Shown: positions 54,940 to 64,000 of the stretch, piece after piece | Layout of the letters: each line of letters begins with the position of its first letter | How positions within the stretch are numbered: the stretch's first letter is position 1 | DNA from: Petaurus breviceps papuanus | Lineage: Eukaryota > Chordata > Mammalia > Diprotodontia > Petauridae | Reading direction: 5' to 3' | Assembly (NCBI GenBank): GCA_028583685.1 | Contig: JAMXIF010000003.1 | Span: forward strand, 51,228,304 to 51,292,303 | Length of the DNA: 64,000 nt | Program-made: the position numbers and the translations under genes | Notes under the pieces: generated by a model | Told to the model about the DNA's origin: nothing | Database searches by the model: none | Seen by the model: the letters and a program-made list of their open reading frames with translations, nothing else

Positions 54940-55477
54940 TAATTACAAAGCAGCAAATCATTGAAACTATCTGGTATTGGTTAAAGAAATAGAACAGTTC
55001 ATTAATAGAACAGTTTAAGTACGCAGTTCAGATTCGACATAGTAGCTTAGTGTTTGATAAACTTCATGACATAACTACTATTAGAGTCAGAACTCTGTTC
55101 CAAAACTGTTTGTAAAATTAGCAGCAGTTTGGCAGAAAATTAGGTTTAAACAAATATCATAGACAATAAATCACAAAAAACTCCAAAAGAATATATGATC
55201 TAAATTTAAAAGGTCATGAGAGTTTGAGGAAATTGGAAAGAAATACTTTTCCATCACTTTCTAAGGGGATGATTTTTAACTAAATAAGCGATAGAAGTGA
55301 TTATGGAAGATACAATAAAAAAGTCATTTACATAAAATTGAAACACTTTTTCCTGAACAAAAGCCAGATAGCTTGAATATGAAGGGAAGAAGCTAATTGG
55401 GGAAAATCTTTGCAACAAATATCTTTTGATAAAGGCTCATCATCCAATATACACAAGGAATTAGTATAAATATACAA
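54940..55477 (+). mobile_element. L1 ORF2 C-terminal fossil, part 1
   Basis: attacaaagcagcaaatcattg..ctggtattgg, catagacaataaatcac..ctccaaaag, gatctaaatttaaaagg, aaaattgaaacactttttcctg and ggaaaatctttgcaacaaat..cttttgataaaggctcatcatccaatat follow L1 ORF2 order. It continues at 55,915. Confidence 0.8.
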
Positions 55478-55914
55478 GCTTGTTGTGAGGCTTAAATGAG
55501 ATAATAGATGCAAAATGGTTTGCAAATCTTAAAGGACTATGTAAATGCCAGTTATTGTTTCTTGTTGCTGTTATTGTTGGCTGGCCATCACCAGACCTCT
55601 AGTGTGGTGATGATTTTATTTCTTTAATCTTCTTCTGCACTCTTGCTGGGCTCATGCAATGTTTATAGAGCAATACAAGGGTGTGCTAGTAAAATATTTA
55701 ACAATTTGACTTTATGAAAATTAACAAATAAAATTTATGCATGCATACTTTAAATTTCAATTTGCGTTATTAATATTTTCTTGTCTAGGTTATCAATAAA
55801 CTAATAAATCATACCCTGAATTATAGCAATTGATTATTTTTGAGGTGTTAATGCTCACACTGAAAATTTAAGAGTTTGTTCTTGAAAGCTAGTTAGAGCT
55901 GACACCAGTAGGTC
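55478..55914. repeat. Insert splitting the L1: MIR 3' part and ancient repeat copy 3
   Basis: 55,478-55,570 is MIR-like (ggcttaaatgagataatag, atgtaaatgccagttattg). 55,683-55,910 is, in reverse complement, similar to the repeat at 14,445-14,650 (ggtgtgctagtaaaatattta, aggttatcaata). L1 sequence overlaps by about 10 bp on the two sides. Confidence 0.4.
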
Positions 55915-56830
55915 CCTACAAATATATAAGGACAAGAGGCATTTCTCAATAGATACACAGTCAAAGGGAAACAACAAGTAATTTTTAAAAAGAGAAATAG
56001 TAGCTATCAAAAACCTCATGGAGATTATTATTTAATTCATTAATAATTACAGAAATGAAAATTAAAACAGTTCTCAGAACTCAGTTCACATTAATCATAG
56101 AGTTGATGACAAGATGAAAATGGTAACCTATAGAGAAGCTATGGGAAAACAAACACACTAATGAACTATTAATACAATTGTAAATTGGTCCAGCTGGTCT
56201 AGAAAACAATTTGGAGTTATGTTTAAAAAGTGACTAACTCAAACATATGTTTTGATTTAGGGATATGACAATCAGGTATATACTAAAGAAAGTCAAAGAT
56301 AGTGGGTAAGATCTCTATATGCCACCTAAATTTATTTTTAAAAAATCATAGTAGTACTTTTTGGAGTGTCAAAGAAATGAAAGGAAAGTGTGTGCCTATT
56401 GATAAGGAGAATCACTGAAAAAATTGTGTTATATGAATATAATAGAATATTAATGTAACATCAGAAATGAAGAAGAAGAATTCAGAAAAACAAGAGAAGA
56501 CCTATATGAATTGATGTGGAGAAAAATTAGTACAATTAGGAGAATAACTTACATCAGTATGAAAACGTGAAGCCTAACAACATGGAAAATTTTCAGAACT
56601 CTGAATGTAGTAACAAATCTTGATTTTAAATGACTAATGATAAAGCATCCCCTCTGCCTCTTGGTGAAAAAGTTGGTGAAGATGAAAAAATCGGGCACAC
56701 ATTTCAAGATACAGCCAATGAGCTGATTTATTTCATTTGACTTATATGTCATTTTTTTGTAAGATAGAGTTATATTTGGGGGAAGGGAAACGGGTCATTG
56801 GGAATAATAAGATTGATAAGGATATAATAA
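55915..56830 (+). mobile_element. L1 ORF2 C-terminus and 3'UTR, part 2
   Basis: gcatttctcaatagatacacag, gaaaattaaaacagttctc, gtaaattggtccagctggtctagaaaacaatttggag, tgaatataatagaatatta, gaattgatgtggagaaaaat, gataaagcatcccctctgcctcttgg: ordered L1 blocks, heavily decayed. Confidence 0.75.
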
Positions 56831-56879
56831 GAGAAAAGATGAAAGGGAAAATATGAAGTGACAGTAGTATGTGGCAGTG

Positions 56880-57340
56880 ATTGTTCTCAATTTTTCAGCC
56901 TCCAACAACTTCTGTATATTTTATGTGCCGTTGGCTTTTCTTTTTTCTCATATTGTTTCATATTCATTTTGGTTGCCCTGTTTTCCAACATATTTAAGGC
57001 CATTCTGCCAGATGTCCACTTTTGCATTAAAGTCAATGAGTATTCAAGTATAACTTTACTTAATTTGGTAGGACATATATTGCATTCTTCAGAGAAATTT
57101 TCTCTCAATCCTCTGCAATATATATTGTCACGTAACTATATTTGTCCTTATGTTGGCCTTTTTCAAATATTCATTATAAACATTGCAGTCCAAAGTAATT
57201 TTGTTGTTGCTTTTGGATATACAATTAAATCCACTTCACCCACTTCTTTATTTGTAAAAACCTGTGACCTACCCATTTGCTTAGTAGTAATATTCTTTTG
57301 TCTTCTTGTCTTATTTGTAATGAGACTGTCAAGTTTAATA
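56880..57340 (-). mobile_element. Possible LINE endonuclease remnant
   Basis: On the minus strand near 57,042-57,010 the codons read IDFNAKVDIWQ, resembling the GDFNAKVG motif of apurinic-type LINE endonucleases. The surroundings are too decayed to assign a clade. The 161-codon plus frame at 56,858-57,343 is its antisense; its hydrophobic look reflects T-rich DNA. Confidence 0.3.
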
Positions 57341-57594
57341 TGATTAGGTTTCTCTAATAATATTTCAAATTGTTGTCATTGAATAAGGATCTCATATTTA
57401 GAGTACCAATCGCTTAGTTAATTTTACCTATGGTCTAAAAACAGTAAAATTCTAGTCCCTGCTAGCCTCTTTCTGCCATTTTGACATCAATGCAGGAAAG
57501 GAGTCAAACAAGCCTGAAGGACATTTTGTATTTATGTTTGTTTCTTGGATTGTCATACCAACTGATTTACCACAATGACCAATCTACTAGATTT

Positions 57595-57672
57595 TTTTTA
57601 AATTGTATTTTTCAATTAACCATTTATTTCTCCTCCCTTGCACCCAATCAATTTAAAAGAAAAACAAATGAC
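57595..57672 (-). mobile_element. Short L1 3' end, minus strand
   Basis: ttgtatttttcaattaacc, atttatttctcctcccttgcac..aaaagaaaaac resembles the reverse complement of the old L1 3'UTR end also seen at 26,720. Confidence 0.5.
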
Positions 57673-57779
57673 CTGAGTTCAAATCTGGCCTCAGACACTT
57701 AACACAAAAACTAGCCATGTAACCTTGGGCAAGTTACTTAATCCCAATTGCCCTCCAAAAGGCAAAAAAAAAAAAAAAA
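57673..57779 (+). mobile_element. 5'-truncated tRNA-derived SINE
   Basis: gagttcaaatctggcctcagacacttaac, catgtaaccttgggcaagttac and a 16-nt A-run. The tRNA-like head up to the B box is missing. Confidence 0.85.
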
Positions 57780-58059
57780 GCTCTTATAATAAGCATGCAT
57801 GGTGATTTGTGATGACCATCCCCACACACTTAAATTGGTCCTTTCAAAGCAGGGAGACTTTTTCCTGGGACTGTATCTAAACATTTCCTATTAATGGGAG
57901 AACACAAATCACCCTGTTATCTACCTTAAAATATTATAATTACTTTCCCCTCAGGGCTCAGGGGTAAGGATATTCATGATTTAAGTAGAGGAAGTGACAA
58001 TATGAGTTCTGAAGATCCTACCCTCCCTCTCTGACTAGCAGGGGTGCCTATTCTGAGGT
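57780..58059. other. Unassigned DNA
   Basis: I see nothing identifiable. Confidence 0.4.
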
Positions 58060-58190
58060 CCTAATTTAAAAAACAAATTTATAACTTTATTTCAAAATGA
58101 TTGCTTTCCTTTGTACTTCATGCCTTTAAAATCATCCTTCTGAGAAGGAATTCGCAGGTTTTACCAGCCTGCCAGGGGGTTCCATGACTC
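58060..58190 (+). repeat. Old mammalian interspersed repeat, copy 1
   Basis: gatttctttcctttg..catttaaaatcatccttctgagaagg, ggttttaccagcctgccaggggg, tccatgac. It matches 58,800-58,935 in order and orientation. I recall it as a widespread, probably hAT-derived mammalian repeat but cannot name it. Confidence 0.5.
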
Positions 58191-58690
58191 TTGGAAGCTG
58201 CCAGCAGGGCGGCGGGTCTCTCACTGAGACACGGGGGTGGGGGGGGTAAAGGGGGTGGCCTAGAATGGCCCCCTTGCTTCTTCCTCCCCCCCCAACCACT
58301 TCCTTTCAGCATCCCAGTGGATGCAAAGAACCATCTTTTTGCCCCAGGAACCAAGAGGTGCCCAGAGGGCGATGTGGGAGTGGCCCCTGACTATGGCCTT
58401 TGCTGGGGTTTGCCCCCCAAGCCAGGGCAGGAGAGCAGAGCTGGGGCTGGGGGTCAGAGCAGCCATCGGGGGGCCATGGGGCAGACAGGTGAGTCCAGAA
58501 ACCTTAGCAGCAGCTCAGATGGAGGGCCAGGGATCTGAGATCAGTTCTCTGGCCCTCCCCTAGATTCTCCCTTGGATTCTTTCTTTGGCTCTGGATACCA
58601 GGACCAACCTCCTTTCTCACCTTTCCATGACCTCTGATGGAGAGAGAAAGGTGAGAAGGGATACCTGTTCTATTTCTTTTCCACTTTCTT
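58191..58690. other. GC-rich island of unknown origin
   Basis: About 500 bp of GC-rich, G-run-containing DNA (gggggtggggggggt near 58,233), with few CpG apart from gcggcggg. A 115-codon plus frame from a TTG at 58,191 is Gly/Pro-rich and unrecognised; a gcagacag|gtgagt splice-donor match falls inside it near 58,489. It could be a first exon, an LTR or an inserted unique segment; no transcript evidence is available here. Confidence 0.3.
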
Positions 58691-58799
58691 CTCAAATAAT
58701 GTGGTTAGATAAAGTTGAATGCCTGTGCAATATAGATTAAAGGTTCTTTTCTGGGAGAGGCTGTGAACTTTCAAAAAGTATTTTAACTGTACTTCCGTA

Positions 58800-58940
58800 A
58801 TAGTTTCCTTTGAAATATTATATATTTCATTTTGTGCATTTAAAAACATTATTCTGAGAAGAGCTCCTGAGGCTTCACCACATGTCCAAAGGAATCAAAG
58901 ACATAAAGAAAGGTTAGGAACTCCTGATATAGGTCTAGAC
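58800..58940 (+). repeat. Old mammalian interspersed repeat, copy 2
   Basis: tttgtgcatttaaaaacattattctgagaag, gaggcttcaccacatg.ccaaagg, aggttaggaactcctg: second copy of the 58,060 repeat, same orientation, on the other side of the GC-rich island. Confidence 0.5.
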
Positions 58941-59368
58941 TGAGCTAGAAATATTTCTCAAAGTAGGGTTAATAGCCCGATAGCTACAGATTCTCCTGTT
59001 TCTATGATTTTGAGCAATATTTTACATCTTTCCCTAGATTAGAACTCATAATCCTCTCTAGGAGGAGTCTTTCTTTGCCCAGATGTTTGAAGTAATGGAG
59101 CAAATCAGGGTAGTGCATTTATACTCAACGTGCTTGTCTTGTGCATGCAAAATGCCAGAGACTTTAATGAGGTCTCAGCAGCTTGAGTAGAGCACTGGCT
59201 GGTGCACAAATTACATATTATACTTTCTCAGTGTTTAATTGAGAAAGAAACACTGGCTTGTAGCAGGCTTATGAAAGGCAGCTGAGCTACCAATACAGGT
59301 TGATATTGGCTAATGCAGTAACCAAGGCATTCCATGGAGTACACAGTAAATGAACATACATCCCACAC
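58941..59368. other. Repeat-free DNA
   Basis: No gene or repeat is seen. 59,120-59,330 includes a short stem-forming ttctcagtg..caattgagaaag region and may be conserved non-coding DNA; this is a guess. Confidence 0.3.
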
Positions 59369-59555
59369 CAGAGGTGGGGAACTCGAGGCCATATTTGGTC
59401 ATCTAGGTCCTCAAGTGTGGTGGCCCTTTGACTGGATCCAAGCTTCAAAGAACAAATGGCCTTAATAAAAGGATTTGTTCTGTAAAGCTTGGACTCACTC
59501 AGAAGGACCTAGAAGGTCACATGTATCTTCAAGGCCACAGGTTCTTCACCCCGTC
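59369..59555. mobile_element. hAT palindromic MITE, nearly complete
   Basis: cagaggtggggaactcgaggcc at the left and aaggccacaggttcttcacccc at the right are inverted arms. The interior ggatccaagcttcaaagaac..taataaaaggatttgttctgtaaagcttggactc is itself palindromic. It is the best copy of this family in the window. Confidence 0.85.
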
Positions 59556-61114
59556 CTACGTTTTGCTTACTAATATAGCAGAAACTATTAGAGTTTAAAT
59601 TCTACCGATATAGCCTTCTAGAAAGCAAGGCCATCTCCACACCACAATGAGGCATTAGAATTGACTTGTGGAAGTTTAGCCATACTTTTCTCCATAAATA
59701 GGACACATTTAAAATGGATGAAATCAATATAAATCTATACCAAGTAACAAAAATATCTGCCAAGGCAAATTCTGTGGTCCTTCTATCCAAAGTAATATTA
59801 TATATTGATAACCCCATTAGACTCAGAATATTTTATTAGAAAGTCTCAAAAGCACAAACGATGTTTACATTTTCCATAAAGTCTATGTTCAATTAGATAA
59901 CTTGAAAAGAATGGAGTGCTTTTATGTAGATAATAAAATATGTAGTGTATATGGAATCAAAAGAAAAAGAAAACCATTCATGAAAGCTGGGGAAAAATCA
60001 ATGGACAGTATCTGACCAGCATCTGGTCTGTTTTATTTATCATGATTTTCAGCTATAACTGAGCTTTTCCATGAAGGGAAAAACTCATTTCATATCAAGA
60101 GGAAAAAGATATGTAGTCACTAAAATAAACAATAACAATTGACATTATACTGCCTTTTAACATATTTGGTCATCAATTTCAAATGTGCAAGAAAAATGAT
60201 CAAATGTCTTTACTAATGCAATTAATAGACCTCCAAATTATTCAAGCTGATGAGGTTCAGAAACAAAATATACTTTGCAACATCTATCCTTATTAAGACT
60301 AGGCATCAAGGTCATCTCCCATAACTATGGAACCTGGCTGTGGCCATTACTTTCTACCCCTGACCTTTTTCTCTGTTCTGACAAGTGATGAATGTTGGTG
60401 ATAATAATGATTAATAAGCCCAGCCCAGGCTTCCTTCAGCTATTAGGATTGTGTAGTAGTGCTTGTGAACTAAGAAGGATGGTGAATATGACATATGTTT
60501 TTCCCTCCTTCTTGTAACCCTTAACCTTGCCACATTCAAATAGCACTAAACTTCTACATAGCCCTTTATTGCCCCATACTCAAGGCTGTCTTTACCTTCA
60601 CTGAGTTCTTATATTGGCTATCACACTTATCAACTTTACTTTGAGACTATTAATCTAATCAAGTGATAATTGCTTTTTATCATTGATATAATTTAATGTT
60701 TACTGAATGCTTGGAACAGTTAACCAATATAATCCAGAAAAGAACATTTCAAAGATGGAGTCCTACAGTCAGAAAGTTTATAAAACAGCAATTACAATTG
60801 GATTTAATAGCCCTTAAAAGTTTACAAGACACATAATATATATGTTATCTCTTTTGAGTCTAAATAATTGGAAAGAACAAACAATAGAAACTTTTTTTTG
60901 TTGTTGAACTCTTACAAACAAAATAGTTATATGCCTTGATAACAATGTTGGAAATAAGCAAAAGAGCTTAATTTAACAAAGAGGCACTATTTGCCATTAA
61001 TAATTGTGATATATTCTCACTTCCATTTCATTGAGATGTGTGTTATAAAAGAGGATCTCTTTAATAGGCAGTTGGTTGTTTTTTACTTTATTCTTTGGAT
61101 ACTTTTAATTTAAT
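59556..61114. other. Unassigned AT-rich DNA
   Basis: No gene or named repeat could be supported. Confidence 0.4.
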
Positions 61115-61582
61115 CCCCCTACACTCTGCAGGCCAGGAGCTAAAGCCGCCAAATGGCGCTGGCTGGCTGTGCTGGTGTCTCACCCGGGGGGTAAAAGCCA
61201 TGCACTCCCACTTACTGATCCCAAAGTCCAGACTGCACTGGCCTCTCACTTTGTCCTTCGCATCTATGTGTTGATAAATCTGGAAAGGGCCACTGCTGCT
61301 GCTGATCTGGAGTCCCTCTGGCCAGAGGCTGGTCAGGCACGCCCTGGGGCTAAAGCCTGGGCGTGGGGCTGGGCTAGGCTCCCAGAGAGCTGTGCTGGCT
61401 GATTCCAGCTGGCCTTCTGGGCTGTCCTCAGTGGGAGGTTAGCTTCTCTGTGTCATTTTGTGGGTTCTGCAGCTCCAAAGTTTGTTTAGAGTCCCCTTTT
61501 TACATAGATTGGGGAAGATGGAAGCTGGAGCCACGGAAAGGTCATGCTTCTACTCTGCCATCTTGGCTCCGCCCCCCCTCTT
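61115..61582 (-). promoter_or_regulatory. Orphan L1/HAL1 5'UTR (promoter) fragment
   Basis: It is collinear with the HAL1 5'UTR at 32,790-33,261: ctacactctgcaggccagg, cccaaagtccagactgcac, gtgttgataaatctggaaagg, tctgtgtcattttgtgg and ctccaaagtttgtttagag are shared. The 5' end (right side) is complete with a YY1-like ccatcttgg at 61,558-61,566, but the element stops before ORF1 and has no 3'UTR or A-tail. This is the opposite of ordinary 5' truncation. Confidence 0.85.
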
Positions 61583-61922
61583 GCTTAATCAATGTTAGTT
61601 GATTGACTCAATAACTGTTTCAGATATATGGATTGGTATGGATGAATGTTTGTACCCTAGGGAAGTTGAAAGAGTGATGATATAGTTGCTTACTGAGATA
61701 ATTCAGAGAAGTTATAACTCCTCTTTAATTCCATTTCCTCAGCTATAAAAAGTTATATCAGATGATTTCTTAGGTTCCATTTAAACTCTAACAGCCTATG
61801 ATCTTATGAAATGTAAATATATAGTTTCATTTAAAAAATTATTATTTTTTAAACTATGCTCATAGATGATCATCATTTTAGAACTCTAGATTTTTCTTGT
61901 TGGTGAACCCTAAGCTCTTTTT
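61583..61922. other. Unassigned DNA
   Basis: Includes a weak MIR-like patch (ctcagctataaaaagtta..agatgatttcttaggttcc, 61,738-61,790). Confidence 0.4.
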
Positions 61923-62165
61923 GGGACAGATAGGTGGCACAGAAGATAGAGTGCCAGATCTGAAGTCTCATCTTCCCAAGTTCAAATTTAAGTATCAGAC
62001 ACTTACTAGCTGTGTGACCCTGGGCAAGTCACTTCATCTAGTTTGCCTCAGTTTCCTCATCTATAAAATAAGCTGGAGAAGGCAATAGCAAACCACTCCA
62101 CTTTCTTTGCCAAGAAAACCCCAAATGGAATTATGAAGAGTTGGACATAATTGAAAAATTCATAA
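61923..62165 (+). mobile_element. MAR1-type CORE-SINE
   Basis: gggacagataggtggcacag, gacacttactagctgtgtg, ctgggcaagtcacttc, tttcctcatctataaaat, gctggagaaggcaatagc, tttgccaagaaaacccc, gagttggacataattg. Confidence 0.9.
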
Positions 62166-62369
62166 AATGAAAAATGAGAAACAACCAGTGTGAGCATATT
62201 CTTCTACAAATAATCTTTTCTATATACCAGAGCAATAACTAGTAATTCAGTATACCGGCAAATAGGGCCAAGTAGGACGAATGACAGAAAACACAAATCA
62301 ATTTTTAGTTCATGATGGGAAAATAATTTCAACACATAATTAAGACAAATTCACTTGATTCTAAAGAAG

Positions 62370-62692
62370 TCTTTGAACAGGCTGACTCCTGTGCCTGGAA
62401 TTCACTCTCTTCTCACCTTCACCTCATAAAATATGTTTCTTCCTTCAAAGCTCAGCTCAAGTTCCATCTCCTATAAGAAGCCCATACAGATTGCCCCAGA
62501 TGTGAGTGCATTCTCCTGAGAAATTATTTTTATGTATTTTGTTTATAATTTTATGTGTACATCATATAGATGTACAATAGAATATAAACTCTTTGAAAGT
62601 GGGGACAGTTTTATTTTTGTCTTTGTATTCCTAGCATCTTGTACAGTACCTAGAATACAGAACTTAATGAATGTGTGTGGAAGGAATGAATG
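62370..62692 (+). mobile_element. L2 LINE 3' end
   Basis: tgtgcctggaattcactctc, tccttcaaagctcagctcaag, agaagcccatacagattgcc, tataaactctttgaaag.ggggacag, tttgtattcctagcatcttgtacagtacc and the terminal gaatgaatga: complete L2 terminus. Confidence 0.9.
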
Positions 62693-62779
62693 ATTTACCA
62701 TCTTTGAATTGGAAGTGACTTTGTTAGTCTTCTAATTCGACCGATAGGGTCTGGGGAAGAGGAAGCTTCTTCAAATATA

Positions 62780-62925
62780 GTATACTGGGGCAAACAGGGT
62801 TAAGTGACTTGCCCAAGGTCACCCAGCTTATAAGTGTCTGAGGACAGATTTGAACTCAGGAAGATGAGACTTCTGACTCCAGGCCCTGTGCTCTATCCAC
62901 TGTGCTTCCTAGCTCTGCTTTAGCC
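62780..62925 (-). mobile_element. MIR/MAR-type SINE, antisense
   Basis: agggttaagtgacttgcccaagg, gtctgaggacagatttgaac, ctatccactgtgcttcctagc. Confidence 0.8.
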
Positions 62926-63012
62926 TATTTAAAATTAGTACTATAAACTTAAATGATTTGACCATGGTTACACAACTAGTTCTTCAGAAGCAAGTTGGAA
63001 ACTCAGTCCAGC

Positions 63013-63245
63013 TCTCTCTCTCTCTGTCTCTCTCTATCTCTGTCTCTCTTCACTTCTCTCAATCTCTCTCTCTTCACTTCTCTCTCTCTCAACTTCTCTC
63101 TCTCTGAACCTCTCTCTCTCTCAATCTCTCTCTCTTTTGCTCTCTCTCTATCTCTCAATCTCTCTCTCTTTCTCTCAACCTTTCTTTCTCTCTCTTCACT
63201 TCTCTCTCTCTCTCTCAATCTCTCTCTGTCTCTGTCTCTCTACTC
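63013..63245. repeat. (CT)n pyrimidine tract with ordered variants
   Basis: ctctctct interrupted by recurring ttcact, caat and tgtct variants. The Leu/Ser and Arg/Glu frames across it are artefacts. Confidence 0.95.
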
Positions 63246-63274
63246 TGTGTAACATACTACCGCTAAGATTATGG

Positions 63275-63500
63275 ATGCATAAAATAATAATTGAAATGTA
63301 TATAATGCTTTATACACTATATCCCATTTGATCCTCTCAAGAACTCCATTAGTTAATACAGACTTTATTATCTCTGCTTTATTGATGAGGAAACTGAAGC
63401 TCAGAGAGGTTTATGACCCCATGCTTACAAAGCTGGTGAATGTCATAGGCAGGACTTAAGCCCAGGTTTCTTCTGATTCCAGAGTCAACATTATTTCTGT
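63275..63500 (-). mobile_element. MIR SINE, antisense
   Basis: ataatgctttatacactatatcccatttgatcctctcaagaac, tattgatgaggaaactgaagc.cagag, gacttaagcccaggtttcttctgattcc. Confidence 0.8.
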
Positions 63501-64000
63501 GTTATTTTATTCTCAGTTTTATTTACACTTACTTTAAGGAAAGCCTTATGTATTCTTGTCTTTCATAGCTCAAATCAGAATCTTTTTTTTTTTGTGACAG
63601 TATATAAATGTAAATTCTCTCTTTAGTTGACTTCAAAACCTATTATCAGTCACCATTCCACAAAACATAACAAATTATTGCTGTGATTTAAGTGTTTCAA
63701 AGAAAAAAAATTAGGAGAATAAAATGAAAAGACTGATAAGAATTTTAAAATGTATTAGTTATTTTGGCCATAAAGAAGATTTTTGGTAATAAAAACAGAT
63801 ATTCAAATTGATTCAAACTCAAAATATTTGAACTAGAAAATAAACAAGTAATATAATAGGATAGAATTATGCAAACTACAAAGGTAAAATTATTGCCTAA
63901 GGAGAGCTCCACTGAGTTCTTGTAATCTATTAAAAATATATCTAAGATAACCTTTTAATGATTCTTTAAAATGTTAGCCTTGCTTTTATTTTTTTCTTGT
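63501..64000. other. Unassigned AT-rich DNA
   Basis: I see no gene or repeat up to the window edge. Confidence 0.4.

Noticed and set aside
56858-57343. 161-codon hydrophobic frame resembling a multi-pass receptor
   Set aside because: The hydrophobic look follows from T-rich DNA, no receptor motif is present, and the opposite strand has a LINE-endonuclease-like motif.
62995-63252. 85-codon Leu/Ser frame and 71-codon Arg/Glu frame
   Set aside because: Translation of the (CT)n tract on the two strands.
1-64000. CRISPR arrays, operons, plasmid or phage functions
   Set aside because: All periodic sequence is microsatellite or dispersed retroelement; there are no spaced palindromic repeats and no prokaryotic-style gene layout.

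Overview
The window reads as non-coding genomic DNA from a marsupial mammal. Tail-to-head copies of the tRNA-derived SINE whose head reads ggcagctaggtggcac, MAR1-type CORE-SINEs, marsupial-type L1 3' ends, a BovB-like RTE LINE and the palindromic hAT elements beginning caggggtggggaac are all typical of marsupial genomes. The species cannot be fixed from sequence alone. I found no convincing host protein-coding exon, tRNA, rRNA, snRNA or CRISPR array. Nearly every long reading frame is an antisense shadow of a LINE, a microsatellite translation or a T-rich non-coding frame.

Layout. 1-2,215: two copies of an LTR-like repeat, each preceded by a (CCTT)n tract, with a minus-strand LTR-like segment between them. 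2,440-3,345: a probable antisense L1/HAL1 5' portion. 3,943-4,480: an L1 3' end. 5,910-6,890: two SINEs with target-site duplications (TSDs), one inside an L2. 7,000-9,780: mostly unassigned. 9,890-11,460: a partly duplicated block of L2-type sequence. 13,650-14,130: repeat-free and possibly constrained. 14,985-19,670: hAT, MAR1, L2 and L1 layers. 20,010-23,815: SINEs, MIR and an L2 split by a solo LTR. 24,880-30,110: L1 3' ends and an L3/CR1 carrying a DNA transposon.

30,350-35,060 is an old minus-strand L2/CR1-type LINE into which a full-length 2.8 kb half-L1 (HAL1) has inserted: 5'UTR, ORF1, 3'UTR and A-tail, with a 14-bp TSD. 36,750-37,095: the C-terminus of another non-LTR retrotransposon, with a C2H2 finger. 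37,510-42,090: MIRs, L2-like sequence and two more solo LTRs of the family seen at 22.2 kb. 43,668-44,081: a CpG-rich miniature DNA transposon. 45,640-46,350: an apparent 5'-inverted L1. 50,050-53,690: L1, then a decayed BovB-like RTE, itself hit by a hAT element and a SINE. 53,781-53,913: a short inverted repeat enclosing telomere-like repeats. 54,940-56,830: an L1 ORF2 fossil. 58,190-58,690: a GC-rich island of unknown origin. 61,115-61,582: an L1 5'UTR without a body. 61,923-63,500: MAR1, L2, SINE, a (CT)n tract and MIR.

No genes cooperate here. What can be read is a stratigraphy. MIR, L2 and L3 form the oldest layer; hAT-Charlie, BovB and old L1s come next; SINEs, solo LTRs, HAL1 and the CpG-rich miniature element are the younger layer and carry most of the recognisable TSDs. 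I did not find a previously undescribed biological system. The most informative items are the complete HAL1, the orphan L1 promoter, the three-copy solo-LTR family with 5-bp TSDs, and the telomere-like repeat in a stem.
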